Assembly: GCF_028462125.1 (NCBI RefSeq)
Contig: NZ_CP115468.1
Coordinates: forward strand, 3,589,559 to 3,653,558
DNA from: Leptospira sp. GIMC2001
Lineage (GTDB): Bacteria > Spirochaetota > Leptospiria > Leptospirales > Leptospiraceae
DNA: 64,000 nt
Direction of reading: 5' to 3'
Shown here: piece by piece, positions 53,711 through 62,716 of the stretch
How the letters are laid out: every line of letters starts with the position of its first letter
Numbering within the stretch: the stretch's first letter is position 1
Program-made: the position numbers and the translations under genes
The notes under the pieces: generated by a model
Told to the model about the DNA's origin: nothing
What the model saw: the letters and a program-made list of their open reading frames with translations, nothing else
Databases searched by the model: none

Positions 53711-55195
53711 TTAGATAAAATTCATATTGGTTCCGTTTTCGATGCCACCTGTGTGATTCTTGAGTTCGGTTGGAATCCCGTTAGCAAATATTCCGCCACC
53801 CGCTCCCATCCAAGTACAAATTCTTCCGTACACATTGTCAAAAATTGTCCTTCCTTCAATGTCTCGGTTGAAATTATCAAAAGGTGCTCTACCTGATCCA
53901 TCATTCGCCGCTTCAATTGCTGGAAACATTTCGCCGTAGATTCCACCGTTAACTTGACCACCAATCACAATCACAGAATTGGCTCGACCATGATCCGTAC
54001 CATTATCACCATTCGATTTAAGTTGACGCCCAAATTCTCCACTGAAGACCAATGTCGTATTATCGAAAACATTTCCACCAAATTCATTGAATAGTGTATC
54101 GAATCCTTTATCAATTCCAAATAAATCATCAAATTGCGGTTCAATGTCTGTGAGTTGATTTTTATGACTGTCCCATCCACCATAGTTCAAAGAAGCAACC
54201 CGCATATTCAATATATCTTGAACTTGGAAGGCATCACGTAGATTACGAATCTGATTTGCAAAATTCTGGTTGCGCAATCGAGCATTTCCAGTAAATAAAT
54301 TCTGCATTCGAGATGAATATAAATCATTGATTCTCTGCCCTTGAGCAGGAGGTGGCAAAGCTGCTTTGATACTATTTGTAAGATTGGAAATCTTGAGTCG
54401 CTGGTTCTGAAATTTAGAATATGGAGTATTAGCTAAGCTTGGAGATCCAATACTCGATTCTAAATTACTGTAATATCCTTGCAGTGCTCGAAGGCCTCGA
54501 TCATTTATATCAAGTGTTCCGTTGCTTCGAACGGAAGGTAAATTCAATCCAAAGTTTCTAGAATTGGTAAAAGATAAAATCCTCTCCTTATTTACAGTGT
54601 TACAAAATGGACGGATCTGATTCGAAATGGATAACAATCTGTTCGGATTTCCTAGTTGTGAGATTAAACGGCCTCCCCAACCTCCAGCATTTGCCGAGCC
54701 AGCTTTAGTTTCATAAACTCCTGATTGAGTGATCAGTAAGCCATGTGAGTGATCACGACTTGTTGTGTGAAAGACATTGTTTACAATCGCAACCTTTCCA
54801 TTCTTCATCATTTGACGTAACCAGCCGTTAGCGTTAGCTGTTCCATTGTTATCACGAAGTACACCGATTGTTGTTCCAGAAGGCCCACCTAAAGTAATTT
54901 GTTCATAGTAGTTATTATAAATATTCTGCCAACTGCTTGGATTATTCGCTGACGATCCCCGACCAATAGATGTTATACGATTGTTCCAAAACTTGTAACC
55001 ATAACTGCTTGGATTAGAATTGGGAGGAGGCACCATAAGATGGCGAAAGTCTGGTCCTCCTTCTAGTAGAACATGAATCAAAGTCCTTGCACCTGTCGGA
55101 GCAGCAAGAAGAGAGGAATAGCGACCTAAACCCGTGAAACTCAAAGCCCCCAATCCCATAAGTCCTAAAAATTGTTTTCTCGAATATGATTTCAT
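53711..55195 (-). CDS. DUF1501 secreted protein
   Basis: 494 residues. The N-terminus SRKQFLGLMGLGALSF is a Tat-like signal with Arg-Lys in place of Arg-Arg. The body matches DUF1501 (IHVLLEGGPDFRHLMVPP, FSGEFGRQLKSNG, GTDHGRANSVIVIGG), a branch of the alkaline phosphatase/sulfatase superfamily of unknown function. It is the third gene of a unit with the CxxCH lipoprotein and the DUF1800 protein, and follows DUF1800 by 18 bases, with an AAGGAG ribosome site. The pairing of DUF1501 with DUF1800 recurs in many bacteria. Confidence 0.9.
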   Translation of the reverse strand: MKSYSRKQFLGLMGLGALSFTGLGRYSSLLAAPTGARTLIHVLLEGGPDFRHLMVPPPNSNPSSYGYKFWNNRITSIGRGSSANNPSSWQNIYNNYYEQITLGGPSGTTIGVLRDNNGTANANGWLRQMMKNGKVAIVNNVFHTTSRDHSHGLLITQSGVYETKAGSANAGGWGGRLISQLGNPNRLLSISNQIRPFCNTVNKERILSFTNSRNFGLNLPSVRSNGTLDINDRGLRALQGYYSNLESSIGSPSLANTPYSKFQNQRLKISNLTNSIKAALPPPAQGQRINDLYSSRMQNLFTGNARLRNQNFANQIRNLRDAFQVQDILNMRVASLNYGGWDSHKNQLTDIEPQFDDLFGIDKGFDTLFNEFGGNVFDNTTLVFSGEFGRQLKSNGDNGTDHGRANSVIVIGGQVNGGIYGEMFPAIEAANDGSGRAPFDNFNRDIEGRTIFDNVYGRICTWMGAGGGIFANGIPTELKNHTGGIENGTNMNFI

Positions 55196-55213
55196 TTTAA
55201 TATTGCTCCTTTT

Positions 55214-57286
55214 TTAATTTCCAGTTTGCACAAAAGCAAACGGTGTTGCTGCGATAAAATCAATCGCATATCCAATTCGTTCATTGTCTCTTTGCATAGT
55301 TGCTGGATCATTGCCTCGAAATAATTGGGAACTACTTAATGCACGAAAATTATTATTGTTCTCATCCATATCTGAGGCTACCGGAGCTGAAGAATTCAAA
55401 GAAGTTTCTCTACAATTGTTTTGTGAGTTTCTGCATTCTTCGTTTTTATAGAATAAAAAATCATTACCATTTGCAAGAAGTGAATAAACCTGTAAACGAG
55501 CTGAACTAGAAAAATAGGTTAGATTATGATCTGCTGTAATTCTTCTCCATAGGAATTCACTTACCAATCGAACATTGTATCCTCCACCATTTCCAGGAAA
55601 TTCCCGATCAAGCATAGATTTGAAATTCTTCTGAACTACATTGGCTCCACCGTTCCAAAAACTGACTGCCCCGAACCGAGAAGATCTCACCGAATTGTAA
55701 GCATTTGTGAACACATCGTCCGTATTTGCTGCCTCTAATCCTGTCTGTCCACCGAAGACATCATGTTCTGGCCGAAATGGTGTTATATTATCATTGCGAA
55801 TCTTTTGAAAATTGGGAATCGTATTGGATCCAATCTCTAAATTATTAACTGCTATTTGGTTCGTGATTATCATAATTCGATTAATCGAATCTAAATATTT
55901 GATTCGACTTGCATTATGGAATGCGTAAGATATAGCATATCTTCGCAAGAACTCTATAAAATTGATTTCTCCATTAGATGCGGTTGATGATCTCCAAATT
56001 TCCCGAATCAGTGAAACCTTAGCTGAGATCAGAGATTGACAGGTTGCATTGCATCCCTCAACTGCATAGCTTGAATCAAGATTCTCATCTGCTAATCCCC
56101 TAACTATGATTAGAGGGAGAAAAGCAAAACTTTCTGGATGCGCAATTGATGCAGGTGAGATTGCAGTGAATCTTTCTCGTGCATTGTTGCCACCATATAG
56201 AGATCCATAGATAGATACTTGTCCAGGAAAATGTCTCTCGGATCCGAATTGAGCTTCATAAGGCAATAAATTTCCACTGCTCTCTACACGTATATCCGTG
56301 AGAGCTTCTGCAGTTTGACGAATGGTTTTTAGTTCATGATCATCAAAACTCTCTGGATTTCCAGGACAACTTGCTTGTCCAGTTACACAATTCCCGCTGA
56401 CACCAGTTCCAAGAATCCCAAAGAACAATTGGTGGTATTCTCGAGCAAAGTCTTCATTGCCTCTAAATGCGCCATTTTCGAAAACATTCCTTCTATGATT
56501 GTATTGTGTTGCAATTGCAGCCGTGATCGCTGCATTTCCTAGAACTTGATGGTAGGGTCTACCACGAGCAATATCATTTGCAGTTACATCATAGTAATAA
56601 ACCATCTGTTGCGAGTCCACGTTCTTGTCTAGATTTGCAACCAAATGATAGTTAGTTTCAAATAATCCTAGTTTCTGTCGAACAGGATTGATTCCTCTAA
56701 GTTTAACAGCGTTGATCCAAGTATGACCCGGAGAATTATTCGATCGAACAGCAGTCCTAAAATCCAGTTGGTTATAAGAAAAATTACCTCGACCAAAAAA
56801 GTTTGCCATAATAGAAATTGATGAATCCTCAGGCGACAATGGAGCATTTCCTCCTTCATAAGCGATTGCGAGGTCCGGATTTTGGCTCCACATTCCTAAC
56901 ATTTTTACAATAGCTTCTCCAGGAGTCATATCTGCCCAAGCTTTGATTTGGACATCGGTAGTTCCTCCACCATAGGCAAAAGCATGTAGAACTCGTCTAA
57001 CAGCCGCTTCATTCCAATCACTATCCGATACTCGGCCCACGCCTGAATTGTAAATAGCCGGATCATCGCTTGCACCAGACGCATTGACTGCTTTTACTTC
57101 TACTCCATAGTTTCGATCTCTTGAAGCGAGCAATAACATCAATAGCTTCTGGAGATCAGAGTCATCTCGGCATTCGTGAAAACTTCCGCATTTAATTAGA
57201 TTTGTTAAACAACCTTGAGAAAAAGCCGAAAGAAGAATAAGGACGATTAACGATTGACAGATTTTTAAGACTCTTGTGAATTTCAT
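55214..57286 (-). CDS. DUF1800 lipoprotein
   Basis: 690 residues with lipobox FSQGC (Cys about 26). DUF1800 features include VRRVLHAFAYGGGTTDVQIK, an EYHQLFFGILGTG segment, DHELKTIRQTAEALTD and RGLADENL. Function of the family is unknown; proposals link it to polysaccharide handling or to exported redox enzymes. It is probably anchored by lipid in the inner or outer membrane, next to its DUF1501 partner. AGAGG sits close before ATG 57286. Confidence 0.88.
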   Translation of the reverse strand: MKFTRVLKICQSLIVLILLSAFSQGCLTNLIKCGSFHECRDDSDLQKLLMLLLASRDRNYGVEVKAVNASGASDDPAIYNSGVGRVSDSDWNEAAVRRVLHAFAYGGGTTDVQIKAWADMTPGEAIVKMLGMWSQNPDLAIAYEGGNAPLSPEDSSISIMANFFGRGNFSYNQLDFRTAVRSNNSPGHTWINAVKLRGINPVRQKLGLFETNYHLVANLDKNVDSQQMVYYYDVTANDIARGRPYHQVLGNAAITAAIATQYNHRRNVFENGAFRGNEDFAREYHQLFFGILGTGVSGNCVTGQASCPGNPESFDDHELKTIRQTAEALTDIRVESSGNLLPYEAQFGSERHFPGQVSIYGSLYGGNNARERFTAISPASIAHPESFAFLPLIIVRGLADENLDSSYAVEGCNATCQSLISAKVSLIREIWRSSTASNGEINFIEFLRRYAISYAFHNASRIKYLDSINRIMIITNQIAVNNLEIGSNTIPNFQKIRNDNITPFRPEHDVFGGQTGLEAANTDDVFTNAYNSVRSSRFGAVSFWNGGANVVQKNFKSMLDREFPGNGGGYNVRLVSEFLWRRITADHNLTYFSSSARLQVYSLLANGNDFLFYKNEECRNSQNNCRETSLNSSAPVASDMDENNNNFRALSSSQLFRGNDPATMQRDNERIGYAIDFIAATPFAFVQTGN

Positions 57287-57421
57287 AGAACCTCTACTAT
57301 GATAACATTTTGAAAGAGATGAATTTCTCAGTATTTCAAAATTTATTTTCTCTTGAACAGATTTTTAATTGGACGGATAAAAAAGTCTTATTCTAGAAGA
57401 ATTGAATTTATCAATTCAGAA

Positions 57422-57841
57422 TTAATTTTGGGCACCCGCTCGAATCCAACAATAAGCACCGCGTTGGATTGAAGAAGTTGCATAGGCTCTCATATTGCCT
57501 TCTGTAATTTTGATATATAGCAGACTACCTGTAGGATTGCCAGGAACCACTCGATTTCGAACAAGACTGTAATCTGTGATAACTAGTCCCTGCGTTCTTG
57601 CTATATCATTGTGGCATTGCGTACATACTGTTCTTGGTCCTGAATCAAGAAATGCTTCAAAATTCCAGTTGGTTCCTGAACAATCATACAATGATGGATT
57701 GAGCTGATCCAAAAGAATCGCACTCGTAATGAGTTCATCTACACTGTTATCTTCTTTTTTATTGAATTGATCGCAAGATAATGCAACCAATCCAATAATT
57801 AATAAGAAGAATATCTTTTCTAAAACATTGAGAGTAAACAT
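57422..57841 (-). CDS. mono-heme cytochrome c-like lipoprotein
   Basis: 139 residues from ATG 57841; a GTG eight codons upstream is possible. Lipobox VALSC gives a lipidated N-terminus. The heme site CTQCH lies near residue 73, and the C-terminal RVVPGNPTGSLLYIKI...WIRAGA pattern is that of short cytochrome c domains fused or paired with DUF1800/DUF1501 and Planctomycete-type modules. A candidate axial Met is in GNMRAY. This is the best c-type cytochrome substrate in the window for CcmE/CcmF. First gene of the three-gene unit, 135 bases before DUF1800. Confidence 0.8.
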   Translation of the reverse strand: MFTLNVLEKIFFLLIIGLVALSCDQFNKKEDNSVDELITSAILLDQLNPSLYDCSGTNWNFEAFLDSGPRTVCTQCHNDIARTQGLVITDYSLVRNRVVPGNPTGSLLYIKITEGNMRAYATSSIQRGAYCWIRAGAQN

Positions 57842-57929
57842 TTTATTTATAGAATATAGAATCACTGATTGTTGAGTATTCTCTTTTCGTAATTTGTTCT
57901 CTAATGATTAGATAAGATTTGTAATGTAA

Positions 57930-58304
57930 TCAAAAAGGTTTCATCACTGCAATATAAGCCGAAAGCAATCCAAGAAATGGAATGATCAACCACATAACTT
58001 TTGCAATCGTAGGATTCTTCATTACAGCAGCGTACAAGCCACCAAATATAATCCATACTCCAAACTTCGCGAAGACCCAACCTGGCCAAGGAAATTGCGT
58101 GATTCCCAATCTTGCCAACATTCCAAAACCTGCGACAAGGATTAGCAACAAGCCAACTCCATGAAAAATTCCAGATTGCTTTCGCAATTTATTATTGGAT
58201 TTGAGTCCACCATTCGCAGTATAAAAAGCTAAACCTGCAAGTGATGCAATTACGCAAAAAATTCCCAATAGATGAATTAACTTGTAAACTTGATAGGATA
58301 TCAT
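57930..58304 (-). CDS. small four-helix membrane protein
   Basis: 124 residues with four hydrophobic helices (about 8-28, 45-66, 75-93, 100-120). Two histidines sit in helices 1 and 2 (KLIHLLG and IFHGVG), compatible with heme b binding but not proof of it. Resembles small SirB-like or CopD-like membrane proteins; I cannot assign it. ATG 58304; 64 bases separate it from the transporter gene upstream, so co-transcription with the betaine genes is possible. Confidence 0.6.
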   Translation of the reverse strand: MISYQVYKLIHLLGIFCVIASLAGLAFYTANGGLKSNNKLRKQSGIFHGVGLLLILVAGFGMLARLGITQFPWPGWVFAKFGVWIIFGGLYAAVMKNPTIAKVMWLIIPFLGLLSAYIAVMKPF

Positions 58305-58366
58305 CCAGAAACCAAACCTTTCTAAAAATTTATTCTTAGACTATGCAATAAATTGGTCTTTTAGAG

Positions 58367-59857
58367 CTAGATATTTTTTTTCCCTTTCGAAGATTCTAAA
58401 TCTTGGTGCAATGCTTTATGAATCGAAAACATGAGTAGAAAAAGTAAAAAGGCAAAAGGCAGTGAGATAATGATGGCAAGTGTTTGAAGCGCATCCAAAC
58501 CTCCGTTCAATAATAGACCAGATGCGATTAAGGATATAATAGTTCCCCAGATCAACTTTGAAATCAGAGTTGGATTGGGTACGCCTTTGGATGCCATCAT
58601 CCCCAAAACAAAAGTTGCCGAATCAGCACTTGTAACGAAGAATATGAGAACTAACACAATTGCAAGAAAGTTGATATAGTTACCTAATGGAAGATTTTCT
58701 AAACCCAGGAACAAAGTTGATGATGGATCGGTGGAAGAATTTGCAACCAATTCTATTCCATTGAACATCTCCAAATAGATTCCTGTTCCACCGAGAATAG
58801 AAAACCAAATTGCAGATATAATAGTTGGAACAAGAAGCGTTCCAATCATAAATTCTCGGATGGTTCTTCCTCTTGAGATTCTAGCAATGAATGTCCCAAC
58901 GAAAGGAGCCCAAGAAATCCACCATGCCCAATAGAAAAGCGTCCAATCTTGCAACCATGTGGAATCTGTAAATGGTGCCATCCGAAAACTCATCGCAAGA
59001 AAATTCTGCAAATAATTGCCAATTGATGTGAAGAATAGTTCAACCAAAAAGTTTGTAGGCCCAGCAAAAAGTACAAAGAGAATCAAAAAGCCAGCGAGAA
59101 ACATATTTGTATTACTTAATATTCTAATTCCCCGATCCAATCCCGTACAAGCTGATATTAGATAGAGTATTGTCGTTATGGCAATGAGGATAAGAGTAAC
59201 TGAGATCCCAGAAGGCAGACCAAATAGTCGAGTCAATCCTGAATGAATCTGCAAGCTACCTAGACCGAGAGATGTTGCAACACCAAACGCAACTCCGCAA
59301 ATAGAAATCGCATCAATGAGTGTTGCTCCCATAGAATTGGGTTTGAGTCCGATAGGCTGAAAGAGAGATGAAATCAAAGATTGGTCTTTTTTTCGAAATT
59401 GAAAGTAGGCAAGACTCATTCCAACAATTGCATAGATTGCCCAAGGATGTAGACCCCAATGAAAAAAAGTATACCTTAGAGCAAGAAAAGCAGCTTGCGG
59501 AGTTTTGGGATCTGCCTGCCCTAGAGGTGGCTCAGCAAAATGCGAGAGTGGTTCCGCCATTCCATAGAAAACCAATCCGATTCCCATGCCCGCCGAGAAC
59601 AACATTGCTAGCCAAGAGGTATAAGAATACTGAGGTTCTTCGCCATCTTCACCTAACTTAATATTGCCGAAACGACTGATAGTAAGAAAAATACAATAAG
59701 CTAGTAACAGAATACAGACAAGGAGGTAGAACCAACCGAATTTAGAAATAATGAAATTTAATGAAGATCCCGTAAATATTCGAAATCTATTGGGAAAGGC
59801 AAATGCTAAAAATAGGAACCCTGAAAGAAAAAAAAGAGAAAGATTTTTTACATTCAA
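58367..59857 (-). CDS. BCCT family betaine/choline/carnitine transporter
   Basis: About 496 residues with 12 membrane helices. Hallmarks are GMGIGLVFYGMAEPLSHF, YTFFHWGLHPWAIYAIVG and the substrate helix YWAWWISWAPFVGTFIARIS with its Trp cage, which binds quaternary ammonium groups. I place the start at TTG 59857, with GGAAAG seven bases before and 16 bases after the upstream stop. Starts at 59929 (ATG) or 59932 (TTG) would overlap the methyltransferase gene by 56-59 bases. The protein imports glycine betaine or related osmolytes. Third gene of the betaine unit. Confidence 0.9.
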   Translation of the reverse strand: MNVKNLSLFFLSGFLFLAFAFPNRFRIFTGSSLNFIISKFGWFYLLVCILLLAYCIFLTISRFGNIKLGEDGEEPQYSYTSWLAMLFSAGMGIGLVFYGMAEPLSHFAEPPLGQADPKTPQAAFLALRYTFFHWGLHPWAIYAIVGMSLAYFQFRKKDQSLISSLFQPIGLKPNSMGATLIDAISICGVAFGVATSLGLGSLQIHSGLTRLFGLPSGISVTLILIAITTILYLISACTGLDRGIRILSNTNMFLAGFLILFVLFAGPTNFLVELFFTSIGNYLQNFLAMSFRMAPFTDSTWLQDWTLFYWAWWISWAPFVGTFIARISRGRTIREFMIGTLLVPTIISAIWFSILGGTGIYLEMFNGIELVANSSTDPSSTLFLGLENLPLGNYINFLAIVLVLIFFVTSADSATFVLGMMASKGVPNPTLISKLIWGTIISLIASGLLLNGGLDALQTLAIIISLPFAFLLFLLMFSIHKALHQDLESSKGKKNI

Positions 59858-59873
59858 TTTTATTCTTTCCGAG

Positions 59874-60710
59874 CTAACTTTTTCGAAAATGGAGAATTCC
59901 CCAAGCGAGGTAACCTTTGTTGCCACCATCAATCCAGTGACCCAAACCGGTTATCATTCGATTTAAGAATTCTTCCGATATATTTTTCAATAATTTATTT
60001 CTATTCACGACCAAATTATCTCTGACTGATTGATAGTGAATTGGAAGATATATAGAATAATCCAAAGTCGCAGATTGAGTCATTCCAGATTCTTTAGCCA
60101 ATTCTCCGTAGTAATCAAAGCTTCCGAGTGAATCCAAATGAATACGATCGTATATTGGTTGTAAGACGCCCTCTGGACAATTCTGCGATTGCATAGGATC
60201 TGTAAAAACAAAATCTCCTTTCTGCGACAATACGCGAGACACTTCTTGAAATACTTTTGGTTTGTTGCCACTGTGCAAAATCGCATCTTCAGACCAAATT
60301 ACATCAAAACTAGAATCTTCAAATGGTAAATTTTCAAAATTTCCATCTATAACAGTGATTAGTTCCGAAAGACCAGCCTTTTGAGACATATCTCGATTGC
60401 GATCGTTCTCGACTTCACTGAGGTTGAGGCAAGTTACATGGCAACCGTAAGTCTTAGCAAGATACCTTGCTGCACCGCCATATCCCGCGCCAAGATCAAG
60501 GACTTTGCTTGCAGGCTTTAGGTTGGCTTCAACAAGCTTTGCCATCTTCGAAACGGTGTTTCTCGAAGCTTGCCGAATCGGAATTCCAGGAGGATCATAC
60601 AAACCAATATGAATGTCTTCACCACCCCACACATGAAAATAGAATTCATCTGCATCAGAACTATTGTAATAATTCTTGGCCTTGTCGATAGATGAAGCTT
60701 GGCTACTCAT
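59874..60710 (-). CDS. sarcosine/dimethylglycine N-methyltransferase
   Basis: 278 residues from ATG 60710, one base after the GSMT stop, with AAAGG before it; the frame opens further upstream but would overlap. A class I SAM methyltransferase with VLDLGAGYGGAARYLA. The YYNSSDADEFYFHVWGGEDI and HIGLYDPP segments are characteristic of sarcosine dimethylglycine methyltransferases from halophiles. It converts sarcosine and dimethylglycine to glycine betaine with SAM, completing the three-step route begun by GSMT. Cytosolic. Confidence 0.9.
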   Translation of the reverse strand: MSSQASSIDKAKNYYNSSDADEFYFHVWGGEDIHIGLYDPPGIPIRQASRNTVSKMAKLVEANLKPASKVLDLGAGYGGAARYLAKTYGCHVTCLNLSEVENDRNRDMSQKAGLSELITVIDGNFENLPFEDSSFDVIWSEDAILHSGNKPKVFQEVSRVLSQKGDFVFTDPMQSQNCPEGVLQPIYDRIHLDSLGSFDYYGELAKESGMTQSATLDYSIYLPIHYQSVRDNLVVNRNKLLKNISEEFLNRMITGLGHWIDGGNKGYLAWGILHFRKS

Positions 60711-60711
60711 T

Positions 60712-61533
60712 TCAACCTTTACCCGAATATGTTTTCTCAGCAATATGAACATAGAAATCAGGTTCATCTTGGTGATAAGTTTCTTGGAAATCTCCATAAG
60801 TTGATACAGTTTGGAATCCGACTTCCTTCAAGAGATTGCTAAAGTAATTCTTTCGAATAGGATACATATTTAAATGAAATTTAGATTGATCCGGAAATGT
60901 GTATTGAAATCTAGCAAGACCATCATCAATATATTCTGGTTCTGCTTTTACATTGTCACCACAATAGTAATAAGTGTGTTTGCTTGAAAAACCATTGTCC
61001 AAAATAGAATCATAGTTACGCTGATCGATAATCAGAATACCATCATGTCTTAATGCAGCATAGAATTCTGCGAGCGCTTTTCTTCGATCATTCTCATCAA
61101 ATAGATGTGTAAAAGAATTACCAAGACAGATTACAGCATCGAACTTACCATGAACATCTTTGTTGAGCCATCTCCAATCTGCTTGAACGGTTCTTAGAAT
61201 AAGATCATGTTTTCTTCCATTTTGAAATGCTTTAGCAAGCATAGCAGGACTTCCATCCACAGAAGTAACTTCAAAATCCTCTTTCCATAACCTAACAGAG
61301 TGAAATCCTGTGCCCGTAGCAACATCCAGAATTTTATGCTTACCACGTTTTTTCAGTTCATCAATAAAAAAATAACCTTCACTTTTGGCACGGGCTTCCC
61401 AATCTATAAGTTGATCCCATTTTTCCACAAAAGAGTGAATATACTCTTGGGTATAGTGATCTGTTTCGCGAGTTTTAATGGGTTCTAATCCAAAATCTTG
61501 TGTTGCTTGATTGTTATCTACATTTGACTTCAT
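60712..61533 (-). CDS. glycine/sarcosine N-methyltransferase
   Basis: 273 residues from ATG 61533, preceded by an excellent AGGAGG ribosome site five bases away. A SAM methyltransferase (ILDVATGTGFHSVRL) with the GSMT-type features YTQEYIHSFVEKWDQLIDWE, QADWRWLN, ICLGNSFTHLFDENDRR and DQRNYDSILDNGF. It methylates glycine to sarcosine and on to dimethylglycine. With the next gene it makes glycine betaine from glycine, and the BCCT carrier follows. First gene of the unit, preceded by overlapping dyads at 61552-61588 that may regulate it. Confidence 0.9.
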   Translation of the reverse strand: MKSNVDNNQATQDFGLEPIKTRETDHYTQEYIHSFVEKWDQLIDWEARAKSEGYFFIDELKKRGKHKILDVATGTGFHSVRLWKEDFEVTSVDGSPAMLAKAFQNGRKHDLILRTVQADWRWLNKDVHGKFDAVICLGNSFTHLFDENDRRKALAEFYAALRHDGILIIDQRNYDSILDNGFSSKHTYYYCGDNVKAEPEYIDDGLARFQYTFPDQSKFHLNMYPIRKNYFSNLLKEVGFQTVSTYGDFQETYHQDEPDFYVHIAEKTYSGKG

Positions 61534-61551
61534 AAGTCCTCCTTGTATTAC

Positions 61552-61588
61552 ATTGCACCGAGTGCATAATATACATGGAAGGTGCAAT
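61552..61588 (-). promoter_or_regulatory. overlapping inverted repeats upstream of the betaine genes
   Basis: ATTGCACC (61552-61559) pairs with GGTGCAAT (61581-61588) across 21 bases. The inner part of the first arm can instead pair with TGCAC/GTGCA at 61554-61566. In minus-strand RNA the element ends 12 bases before the AGGAGG site; a TATATTAT sequence inside the loop could alternatively be a promoter -10, making this a DNA operator. Either reading implies control of the betaine operon, perhaps by salt. Confidence 0.45.
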
Positions 61589-61811
61589 ACGATGGTAACG
61601 TATACCAGTGGCAATTAATATTAGAATAAACTAATGTTAAATTGTAGTTATGAACCAGATTTGGTCTTGATTTCATGCAATAATTTTGGACAGATAAGTC
61701 AAAGACTTTTTTTAGAATTATGTTCTAAAAAGAAGTTGGATGCCATTCACTAGAACAAAATAATTGCTTAGATTGGGCTAAGAGTGCAAAATTTGACGCG
61801 GAGCGGCTATA

Positions 61812-62150
61812 TTGAATCTTCAGATATTTGGAACAAAAAAATGCAAAGAAACCAAAAAAGCAGAGATGTTTTTCAAAGAAAGACGGACTAAGTTCCAATT
61901 GATCAATCTAGCTGAGAAGCCAATGAGCAAAGGCGAGATTACTGCAATTTTAGGGAACATAACTCTCGATGATCTAATCGATACTGAATCAAAAGTTTAT
62001 AAAGATAAAAATCTACAATACATGAAGTATGATAAGCTCGAAATGTTGCTTGACAATCCGTTGCTCCTTAAGACACCCATAGTTCGCGATGGCAAAAGGG
62101 CAACGATTGGATTCAAACCAGAAGTTTGGAAAACTTGGTTATCAATCTAA
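61812..62150 (+). CDS. ArsC/Spx-like thioredoxin-fold protein
   Basis: 112 residues from TTG 61812, with GGAG upstream. IFGTKKCKETKKAEMFF places a single Cys (about residue 11) in the CxxT form, and KTPIVRDGKRATIGF is the conserved C-terminal block of the ArsC/YffB/Spx family. Members reduce arsenate or act as redox regulators. Without a second Cys in the motif, a glutaredoxin- or glutathione-dependent mode is more likely than Spx's CxxC switch. Nine bases separate it from the convergent DoxX gene. Confidence 0.8.
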   Translation: MNLQIFGTKKCKETKKAEMFFKERRTKFQLINLAEKPMSKGEITAILGNITLDDLIDTESKVYKDKNLQYMKYDKLEMLLDNPLLLKTPIVRDGKRATIGFKPEVWKTWLSI

Positions 62151-62159
62151 CTATTTGCT

Positions 62160-62585
62160 TCAGCTTGTTCTGTGAATTACGAATTTCTGATCGATAGCAT
62201 ATTTGCCTGGGCCTATGATGAAAAGACCTAGAAATACGATTCCATCTTCCATTGCGTGGGAAAATTTATTGAAACCATCTCCCGTGTTCACATGATAAAC
62301 AGTTGCAACGAACATTGTGAACGCAAGTGCAAGACAAGCCGGTCTAAAAAGAAATCCCGCAATCAGTAGTATTCCACCGCCGAATTCCGCAAGTCCTGCC
62401 ATAAGTCCCCAGAATGCTGGATAGGCAGAGACACCTATAAATCCCATTGCAGAACCGATTTTAGTCCAAGCTTCAACGCCGCCTGTAAGTTTTGGTAGAC
62501 CGTGCAAAATGAACATGATCCCCAAGCCAACCCGAACCAAAAACAATCCGGTATCCTGATATCGATTCCAATAAGTTAAAATCAT
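62160..62585 (-). CDS. DoxX family membrane protein
   Basis: 141 residues with four membrane helices and the DoxX signatures LFLVRVGLGIMFILHGLPKL, AGLAEFGGGILLIAGFLFRP and FSHAMEDGIVFLGLF. DoxX-like proteins are linked to respiratory or redox complexes in the inner membrane, often near thiol or quinone enzymes; the partner here is unknown. AAGGGG lies about eight bases upstream of ATG 62585. Confidence 0.88.
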   Translation of the reverse strand: MILTYWNRYQDTGLFLVRVGLGIMFILHGLPKLTGGVEAWTKIGSAMGFIGVSAYPAFWGLMAGLAEFGGGILLIAGFLFRPACLALAFTMFVATVYHVNTGDGFNKFSHAMEDGIVFLGLFIIGPGKYAIDQKFVIHRTS

Positions 62586-62716
62586 CCTAAAAACCCCTTG
62601 GTTTAGACTTTACTTTCACAGAATTGTAATAAAAAAGAAATCAGTTTTGCATGACAGAAGATCGACCTTGACTGTTCCATACAAAACTAGGCTTTTTAAA
62701 AAATAAGGATATTAGA

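Noticed and set aside
59858..59932. Longer N-terminus of the BCCT transporter
   Set aside because: It overlaps the methyltransferase gene by almost 60 bases, while TTG 59857 has a ribosome site and gives the first helix in the normal place.
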